From contig NZ_QJJM01000003.1 of the NCBI RefSeq assembly GCF_003201955.1, positions 62,001-126,000 on the forward strand: a stretch of DNA of 64,000 nucleotides, written 5' to 3'. This document shows, in pieces, positions 58,559-64,000 of the stretch; position 1 is the first letter of the stretch; each line of letters opens with the position of its first letter. The notes under the pieces are model-generated. The model saw nothing but the letters and a program-made list of their open reading frames with translations. It had not been told where the DNA came from and searched no databases. The stretch is from Blastomonas natatoria. GTDB taxonomy: Bacteria > Pseudomonadota > Alphaproteobacteria > Sphingomonadales > Sphingomonadaceae. The translations under genes were made by a program, and so were the position numbers.

Positions 58559-59968
58559 TTAATACCGCGTCTCAAAGGTTGCGGTAACCTCGGCCGTCCC
58601 GTTCGCGGGCACATTCACGGCCCAGACCGCCGCATTGCTGCTGCGCCGTTCGCTCTTCAGGCTCTCGGTGACGATGCGCGTGTCGGTCCAGCCGAAATCG
58701 AGCCCCGCCTGCATCAGGTCCACCACCACCGCACCGTCGCGCGCGTTGGTCAGCTCATAGCGCATGCTCGTCTGCCATTTCGTGCTGGAGAGCCGCTTGC
58801 GCTCGACCACCGTGCTCTTGACCTTGACGTCGAACGCCTCGCCGGTCTTGAGCGCCAGGGCGCTCCCCATCGGGGTGTGGCCGATGCCGTTCTCGCCGAT
58901 GAATTGCGGGGCGCCGCGCTGGTCGCGCTGATAGAAGCGCACCGATCCGGCGGGCAGGGCATCGCCCAGGCCGCCCGATTTGCTGGAGCTGAATTTCACC
59001 ACTGTATCGACGCTTTGCGGCTCGTTCATGCTGGAGAGCCAGCCGACGCGATATTCGTATGCGCGGGCAGCGGGCACGCCCTGCACGTCGAGGAAATTGA
59101 TCTGCTTGGTCTGGCGGTCGGCAATCGTGGTGCGCCCCACCGGATACAGGTAATAATCGCCCAGCCGCTCGCGATTGGCGGTCTCGGTTCCGACGCTGCG
59201 AATATTGCGCCCCCGGTTGCCATAGCCCGATGCTCCTTGCGGATCGCCCGCGACCAGCAGCGTATCGGCATTGCGATAGGCGGTGCCCGAATTGTTTGAC
59301 AGCGTGACCCAGCCCTGCACGTCGATGCTGCCCTTGGCTTCATCGAACAATGCGACATAATCTGCAGACCAGCCAAGCCCACCGGTCAGATAGCGGATCG
59401 CCGCCTCGCGCTGTCCGGCGCGCTGGCTGTCGACGGTGATGGACAGGGTCGGGCGCGCGCGCAGATTGTCGGGCACCTTGTCGAACACTGCGCGCACGGG
59501 CAGGCCGTCGTCGCGCAGCACCTCGATGCGGTTGCCGATCTGCACCACCACGCCCTCATTGACCGAAAGCACCTTGGCGCGCTCGCGCGTTTCCGCACCG
59601 GTCGCCGGATTGGTGCGGACGAGCGTGATCGTTTCACCCACCGCCTTTTCCATCAGCTTGCCGGGGGTCAGCAGGTCATAGTCGAAATTCTGCTCGACAA
59701 TCGTCGCGCCATCGGCGGCGAAGGACACGGTTTCGGGGCGGATCTGGGCAGAGACATCGGGAAATTCGATCCGGCTGGTGCCGCCCGCGATATTGAGCTT
59801 GCGGATGTCCTGCACCAGCGAGGTGCCACCATTATACACGGTGACCGAGACATTGCCTTGCGTGCTCGGCGCGTTGGGATCGGTGGAATCCTGAGCCACG
59901 GCAGGGGTCAGCGCCAGCGCGGCGATCGCGGTCGCCCCCATCCAGAAGCGAGACGAATGCAGCATCAT
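58559..59968 (-). CDS. DUF4139-domain exported protein
   Basis: A 469-residue protein with a signal peptide (FWMGATAIAALALTPAVA, cleavage before QDS), followed by a beta-rich N-terminal part (VSVTVYNGGTSLVQDIRKLN) and the DUF4139 region (IRYLTGGLGWSADYVALFDE, WVTLSNNSGTAYRNADTLLV, and a C-terminal WAVNVPANGTAEVTATFE). GGGGAGG lies just before the double ATG at 59968/59965. Tandem with a paralogue of the same direction; together they may act in one envelope process, unknown. Confidence 0.82.
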   Translation of the reverse strand: MMLHSSRFWMGATAIAALALTPAVAQDSTDPNAPSTQGNVSVTVYNGGTSLVQDIRKLNIAGGTSRIEFPDVSAQIRPETVSFAADGATIVEQNFDYDLLTPGKLMEKAVGETITLVRTNPATGAETRERAKVLSVNEGVVVQIGNRIEVLRDDGLPVRAVFDKVPDNLRARPTLSITVDSQRAGQREAAIRYLTGGLGWSADYVALFDEAKGSIDVQGWVTLSNNSGTAYRNADTLLVAGDPQGASGYGNRGRNIRSVGTETANRERLGDYYLYPVGRTTIADRQTKQINFLDVQGVPAARAYEYRVGWLSSMNEPQSVDTVVKFSSSKSGGLGDALPAGSVRFYQRDQRGAPQFIGENGIGHTPMGSALALKTGEAFDVKVKSTVVERKRLSSTKWQTSMRYELTNARDGAVVVDLMQAGLDFGWTDTRIVTESLKSERRSSNAAVWAVNVPANGTAEVTATFETRY

Positions 59969-60068
59969 GACCTCCCCAGCTTTGCTGTTGGACAGTGGCT
60001 TACGCAGGCTGAAATGAACAGGGGCTAAATGGCTGGGCAAGCGCCTGCACCACCGCTAGAAGACGCTC

Positions 60069-60845
60069 ATGCTGCGCATCGCCTCCTACAATATCAACGG
60101 CATCAAGGCCCGTCTGCCGCGCCTGCTCGAATGGCTGGAAGAGACCCGGCCAGCGATCGCCTGCCTGCAGGAGATCAAGACGCAGGACGAGGGATTCCCT
60201 GCCTCCGAGTTCGAGAAATTGGGCTATGGCGCGATCTGGCACGGGCAGAAGGGCTTCAACGGCGTCGCCATACTCGCGCGCGATTGCGTGCCGGTCGAGG
60301 TGCAGCGCGGGCTGGAGGGCGAGCCCGAGGACGAGCATTCGCGCTATCTGGAGGCCGATGTCCACGGCCTGCGCGTCGCGTGCATCTATCTGCCCAACGG
60401 CAATCCGCAGCCGGGGCCGAAATTCGATTACAAGCTGCGCTGGATGGAGCGGCTGCGTAAACGCGCCGCGCAGATCCTGGCCGAAGAGGTGCCTGCGGTG
60501 CTGGCGGGCGACTACAATGTCATCCCGCGCGACAATGATGTGTATTCGGTGCGCGCGATGGCCAGTGATGCGCTGATGCAGCCCGAAAGCCGCGCCGCCT
60601 ACCGGCGCATCCTGGCCGATGGCTGGACCGACGCCATCGGCACATTGTGTCCGGTGGGCGGGGTGTGGACCTATTGGGATTATCAGGCCGGCGCCTGGCA
60701 GCGCGACCACGGTTTCCGCATCGATCACCTGCTGCTGAGCCCCGCCGCCGCCGACCGCCTGGGTGCGATCGGCGTCGACAAGGATCATCGGGGCCGCGAA
60801 AAGGCCAGCGACCACGCGCCGACCTGGGTGGAGTTGAAGGCCTAG
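60069..60845 (+). CDS. xth: Exodeoxyribonuclease III
   Basis: A 258-residue AP endonuclease/3'-exonuclease of base-excision repair. Elements are IASYNINGIKARLPRLLEWL, CLQEIKTQDE (metal-binding Glu), YLPNGNPQPGPKFDYKLRWM, LAGDYNVIPRDNDVY (Asp/Asn pair), and the terminal RIDHLLLSP and DHAPTWVEL (catalytic Asp-His). Divergent from the DUF4139 gene. Confidence 0.96.
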   Translation: MLRIASYNINGIKARLPRLLEWLEETRPAIACLQEIKTQDEGFPASEFEKLGYGAIWHGQKGFNGVAILARDCVPVEVQRGLEGEPEDEHSRYLEADVHGLRVACIYLPNGNPQPGPKFDYKLRWMERLRKRAAQILAEEVPAVLAGDYNVIPRDNDVYSVRAMASDALMQPESRAAYRRILADGWTDAIGTLCPVGGVWTYWDYQAGAWQRDHGFRIDHLLLSPAAADRLGAIGVDKDHRGREKASDHAPTWVELKA

Positions 60846-60854
60846 CGCAGGGCT

Positions 60855-61634
60855 TTACCGGCGCGCCACGCCGATGAGCGCGGTTGAGGGAATGGGAAGC
60901 ACAGCCCGATCACCTGCCATGCGACGCACTTCCGTGATGATGCGGTCGCGCTGTGAGTCATCGAGTTTCGCCCAGTCCGGAGACTGGCTCAGTACGGCAT
61001 CAAACTCGCCAAGGGTGGACATGTCGAGCCCGAAATCGCGGGTCACAGCTTCGATCCGTGCATCGCCATAGCCTGCTCGGACGAGTTCCGCCGTCAGCCC
61101 CGCTGCCGTGTTGAGGATCGTCATCGATTCCGGCATCGGAGCGAGATCACGGTCCGGAAACAGTTGCTGGATGAGCTGACCGAGCAGCAGGAAGGCCCCG
61201 GCTCCGCGATCCTGCCAGACCGCGACGACGCCATATCCGCCCGGCCTGGTCACCCGGGCCATCTCGGCCAGTCCCTTGCGCCAGTCCGGGAACATGAACA
61301 CGCCAAAAAAGCTGAAAACTGCATCGAAGCTCGCATCGGGCAGGTCGAGCGCCTGCCCGTCCATAACCTGCGCCTCGATGTTCGGAACCTGCTTGGCGGC
61401 AATCCGCGCTACCATGCCGGGGGAGAAGTCGGTGGCTAGCACCTGGGCACCGGTCCTGGCTGCGGCGAGCGCAAGAGCGCCGGTTCCAGCGGCGATATCG
61501 AGCACGCGTGATGCAGGCGTCAACCCAAACTGGTCGATCACTGCCTCCACATAGCTGGACGTATAGGGATGTCCCGCCCGCTCGTAACGTGCGGCAGCGC
61601 TGTCCCAATGATCGACTTTGGTGAATTCCTGCAC
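60855..61634 (-). CDS. SAM-dependent methyltransferase (class I)
   Basis: A 259-residue methyltransferase with the SAM motif VLDIAAGTGALALAAARTGA (about 44-63), ATDFSPGMVARI, and DASFDAVFSFFGVFMFPDWRKG. It resembles UbiE-like enzymes but is not specific enough to name a substrate. It converges on xth and diverges from the Rrf2 regulator. Confidence 0.85.
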   Translation of the reverse strand: MQEFTKVDHWDSAAARYERAGHPYTSSYVEAVIDQFGLTPASRVLDIAAGTGALALAAARTGAQVLATDFSPGMVARIAAKQVPNIEAQVMDGQALDLPDASFDAVFSFFGVFMFPDWRKGLAEMARVTRPGGYGVVAVWQDRGAGAFLLLGQLIQQLFPDRDLAPMPESMTILNTAAGLTAELVRAGYGDARIEAVTRDFGLDMSTLGEFDAVLSQSPDWAKLDDSQRDRIITEVRRMAGDRAVLPIPSTALIGVARR

Positions 61635-61645
61635 TTTTCTACCTC

Positions 61646-61680
61646 CGAATCACGTAACATTAAAGGTATCGTGAAATTCG
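61646..61680. promoter_or_regulatory. Inverted repeat in the methyltransferase/Rrf2 divergent promoter
   Basis: CGAATCACG at 61646-61654 faces CGTGAAATTCG at 61670-61680: outer CGAAT/ATTCG and inner CACG/CGTG pair exactly, with two extra A in the right arm. It is centred between the two divergent genes, so it may be the operator of the Rrf2 protein. Confidence 0.4.
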
Positions 61681-61719
61681 GCGCTTGCCAAGCAGATGCG
61701 ACCGGCCAAGGTGTTCTGG

Positions 61720-62157
61720 ATGCGATACGATGGACGCCTTTCCCGGATGCTGCATGTGCTGATCCATCTGGCGCGGCATGAAGGCCCGATGACGTCCGAG
61801 ACGATCGCGCGGATGCTGGACACCAATCCGGCACTCATTCGGCGCACCATGTCGGGGTTGCGGGAAGCGGGATATGTCAGATCAGAAAAGGGCCATGGGG
61901 GGGGCTGGACGATCGCAACCGACCTTAACACGGTGACGCTGCTGGACGTGCACCGCGCGGTCGGCGGGCCGCGCCTGTTTGCCATCGGGCTCGAGAATGC
62001 CAATCCCGGCTGTCAAGTAGCCGGTGTCGTCAACGAAGCTCTGGAGAGTGCCTTGCAGGAAGCCGAGCGCCTATTGGTTGCCAGGCTCGCGTCGATCAGC
62101 CTTGCCGAACTTGCCCGGACCTTCGACCAACGGTGCGGCCATTTGCTTCCGCACTAG
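61720..62157 (+). CDS. Rrf2-family transcriptional regulator
   Basis: A 145-residue winged-helix regulator. LSRMLHVLIHLARHEGPMTSETIARMLDTNPALIRRTMSGLREAGYVRSEKGHGGGW (in parts) is the Rrf2 DNA-binding half, and LDVHRAVGGPRLF is the usual following element. Only Cys residues in NPGCQV and DQRCGH are present, not the three-cysteine cluster site of IscR, so it is more like the YwnA/non-cluster group. ATG 61720 is preferred over 61696. It probably controls the divergent methyltransferase. Confidence 0.87.
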   Translation: MRYDGRLSRMLHVLIHLARHEGPMTSETIARMLDTNPALIRRTMSGLREAGYVRSEKGHGGGWTIATDLNTVTLLDVHRAVGGPRLFAIGLENANPGCQVAGVVNEALESALQEAERLLVARLASISLAELARTFDQRCGHLLPH

Positions 62158-62173
62158 ATGCGGCACGGCTCGG

Positions 62174-62218
62174 GTGATCGTCGTGCCTTTGATCCGCTTG
62201 ATCTCTCGCCTGGGTTCG
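62174..62218 (-). pseudogene. Duplicated 3' remnant of the M23 peptidase gene
   Basis: These 45 bases match 62647-62691, the last codons of the peptidase gene, at 40 of 45 positions. On the minus strand they read EPRREIKRIKGTTIT against EPKREIERIEGTTIT, but the stop codon is lost. I see no longer similarity on either side. It looks like a relic of a duplication. Confidence 0.6.
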
Positions 62219-62354
62219 GCCGTTTTCGTGCGCAGTGCCGGAGCCTGGACGCTGTATAGCGCGGTTTCGCCTCTGGGTTTCGGCTTGCGCCGACAACCGG
62301 AGCGGTCGAACAGGGCAGAGCATTCAGTCTGCTGCTATCGCGTCTGCCAGACAA

Positions 62355-62555
62355 TCACTCTTTTGGCTTCGGGACCTTCGGGCCTTCTTCCGGAAACACG
62401 GCTGCGCCGGTCCAGCGACCGTCCTCGACCGCAGCTGTACCGGTGACGTTGCGCGAGTCGTCGGGAACGAGGCCGCCGCCCTTGCGCTTGTCGGCAGCGT
62501 CGGTGGCAGCGGGGCTTTCAGGCGCGTCCTTCCCGGTGTTGGGATTGTCAGTCAT
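62355..62555 (-). CDS. Small hydrophilic protein, unknown
   Basis: A 66-residue protein without signal peptide or membrane segment, rich in Asp, Gly, Lys and Pro (MTDNPNTGKDA start; EEGPKVPKPKE end), likely disordered. GGGAG precedes ATG 62555. It follows the M23 peptidase in the same direction, 87 bases later. Confidence 0.65.
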   Translation of the reverse strand: MTDNPNTGKDAPESPAATDAADKRKGGGLVPDDSRNVTGTAAVEDGRWTGAAVFPEEGPKVPKPKE

Positions 62556-62642
62556 GTTTGCTCTCCCTTGCGATGCGCTTTGCATCCTGTGGAAGGTTTA
62601 CAGTCGCAGCGAGGGAAAGGTTCCCGGCGCAGCCCGCGCCGT

Positions 62643-64000
62643 TCACGTGATCGTCGTGCCTTCGATCCGCTCGATCTCGCGCTTGGGCTCGTCCTGCTTG
62701 GCGGCAGCCGGCGGGGTCAGCGATTGCAGCGCGGCCCCCGGCGTCACGCCGAGCAGCTGCTTCAGCCGCGCGCGGAAGTTCGCGAGTTCGCTGCCCGAAA
62801 GCTGGGCGCGGGTGGTGAACTTGACCGAGTTGGGATCGACGGCGCGGCCACCGCGATAGAGTTCGTAATGCAGGTGCGGGCCGGTCGACAGGCCGGTCGA
62901 TCCGACATAGCCGATCACCTGGCCGCGCCGTACGCGCGTACCGCTGCTCACCGCAATCCGGCTCATGTGACCATAGCCTGTGGCGATATTGCCGCCATGC
63001 GCGATGCGGACGAAATTGCCATATCCGCCCTTGCGTCCGGCATAATTCACCACGCCGTCGGCTGTTGCATAGATCGGCGCACCGGTGCCTGCCTTGAAAT
63101 CGATGCCGCTGTGCATGCGGCGGAAGCCCAGGATCGGGTGGCGGCGATAGCCGAAGCCCGAGGTGACGGCACCGTTGACCGGGCGGGCGAACTCGCCGCG
63201 CGTCTCGCCAACGCCCGAGGCTTCGAACCACTGGACATTGTTGCCGGTCTTCCAGCGCAGCATCTGCGCGCGCGGCTTGCCGCTGCGCTCGAGCCCTGCA
63301 TAGAGCAGTTCGCCCATCTCCACCTCGCCGGTGGCGGCGCGCTTGTAATCGACGATGATGTCGAACTGGTCGGTGGAGCGGATGTCGTTGCCGATCGAAA
63401 GCTGCGTCGCCAGCGTGCGCAGATAGGCCTGAATCGCAGCCGGAGGTGCGCCTGCGGCGCGGGCAGAGCGATAGAGGCTGGAGCCGACGGTTCCGCGAAT
63501 GCGAAGCGGCGTCGCGTCGACCAGAATCGGTTTCTGCACAAGATCGAGCGCGGAGCCTGCACGGACGATCTCGACATTGAGGTCGAACCGCGCCCGGAAG
63601 GCGATGTTTTCGACCGGACGCGGCTGGTTGCGCGCGAAACGGCGGCCGAGCGTGATGTCGATGCGGGTGCCGTCGCGAATGTCGTCGAGTGGCACAACGG
63701 AGGAGACGAGATTGGCGACCGCCTGCGCGTCGCCGCTGCCCACGCCTGCGCGCTGCATCACGCGCATGAAACTGTCGCCACGCCCGATGGTGGCAGCAAG
63801 CTCGATCGTGGGGCGTTCGGGAGCCTGGCGTAGTGCGACTACGGCATCGGTCGCAGCCATGGCGCGCCCGGTATCGCTGCCGAAGGCCATCGGCATGATC
63901 ATCTGGCTGCGCAGTTCCTCGCGCGCGACCGGCGAGGGCGGGGCGGCTGCAGCGCCCAGAGGGGACAGGCCGGGGGTGATGGCATAGGCACCGGTGCACA
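62643..64000 (-). CDS. M23-family metallopeptidase (murein endopeptidase), 5' end cut
   Basis: At least 451 residues; the frame is open through the right edge. The LytM/M23 catalytic domain is in the second half: FGYRRHPILGFRRMHSGIDF (zinc His and Asp), NYAGRKGGYGNFVRIAHGG and STGPHLHYELYRGG (HxH). An N-terminal region carries a LysM- or OapA-like part (FMRVMQRAGVGSGDAQAVAN). Such enzymes cleave peptidoglycan cross-links in the periplasm. The signal peptide would be beyond the window. Confidence 0.88.
   Translation of the reverse strand, partial: CTGAYAITPGLSPLGAAAAPPSPVAREELRSQMIMPMAFGSDTGRAMAATDAVVALRQAPERPTIELAATIGRGDSFMRVMQRAGVGSGDAQAVANLVSSVVPLDDIRDGTRIDITLGRRFARNQPRPVENIAFRARFDLNVEIVRAGSALDLVQKPILVDATPLRIRGTVGSSLYRSARAAGAPPAAIQAYLRTLATQLSIGNDIRSTDQFDIIVDYKRAATGEVEMGELLYAGLERSGKPRAQMLRWKTGNNVQWFEASGVGETRGEFARPVNGAVTSGFGYRRHPILGFRRMHSGIDFKAGTGAPIYATADGVVNYAGRKGGYGNFVRIAHGGNIATGYGHMSRIAVSSGTRVRRGQVIGYVGSTGLSTGPHLHYELYRGGRAVDPNSVKFTTRAQLSGSELANFRARLKQLLGVTPGAALQSLTPPAAAKQDEPKREIERIEGTTIT

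Overview
The window is high-GC alphaproteobacterial DNA. It most resembles an aerobic anoxygenic phototrophic sphingomonad (Sphingomonadales). The reasons are a photosynthesis gene cluster in the gene order typical of such bacteria, an oxygen-dependent AcsF cyclase, a C4-pathway 5-aminolevulinate synthase, a TonB-dependent receptor of sphingomonad type, and several families of palindromic intergenic repeats of a kind common in sphingomonads. The genus cannot be fixed from the sequence alone.

Layout. (1) 1-11053 is a two-winged catabolic locus. A leftward wing encodes a molybdopterin oxidoreductase, a Rieske ferredoxin, two short-chain dehydrogenases and a CurA-like reductase cut by the window edge. 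A rightward wing encodes a TonB-dependent receptor, a carotenoid-cleavage-type oxygenase, an acyl-CoA synthetase and a second CurA-like reductase. The wings diverge from 4301-4515, which carries a perfect inverted repeat. (2) 11402-14630 holds a small secreted protein, an alpha/beta hydrolase, a DinB-like protein, a gene-free repeat-rich stretch and an AT-richer orphan gene. (3) 14695-43852 is photosynthesis: crtC-crtD leftward; then bchG, a PucC-family gene, bchP, tspO and a 90-residue membrane protein, all leftward; then an inserted porin and beta-helix-like protein gene pair; then ppaA-ppsR leftward, diverging from one long rightward unit bchF-N-B-H-L-M-lhaA-puhA-puhB-puhC-(98-residue protein)-acsF-puhE-hemA; and a leftward cytochrome c lipoprotein. 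The puf genes, bchCXYZ, bchIDO and early crt genes are absent, so the set is split or continues elsewhere. (4) 44119-64000 is mainly housekeeping and envelope genes: prolyl-hydroxylase, RcnB-like protein, MOSC protein, dipeptidase, aroQ-accB-accC, FAD monooxygenase, tRNA-Thr, FMN reductase, purU, infC, two DUF4139 proteins, exonuclease III, methyltransferase, Rrf2 regulator and an M23 peptidase cut by the right edge.

How it fits together. BchH, BchM and AcsF take protoporphyrin to divinyl-protochlorophyllide. BchNBL reduces ring D in the dark, BchF hydrates the 3-vinyl group, and BchG and BchP attach and saturate the tail. PuhA/B/C/E and LhaA assemble the reaction centre and LH1, and HemA supplies precursor. 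PpsR-type boxes (TGT-N12-ACA) lie upstream of crtD and bchG and in the ppaA/bchF divergent region, where they overlap candidate promoters, so PpsR and its cobalamin-binding antirepressor PpaA probably control the cluster by light and oxygen.

Most notable observations: the porin/beta-helix pair inside the photosynthesis cluster; a palindromic intergenic-type repeat read in frame inside bchB; crtC with no usable ATG, GTG or TTG near its conserved start; infC apparently starting at ATA behind an ideal Shine-Dalgarno; and the divergent oxygenase/molybdoenzyme locus of unknown substrate.
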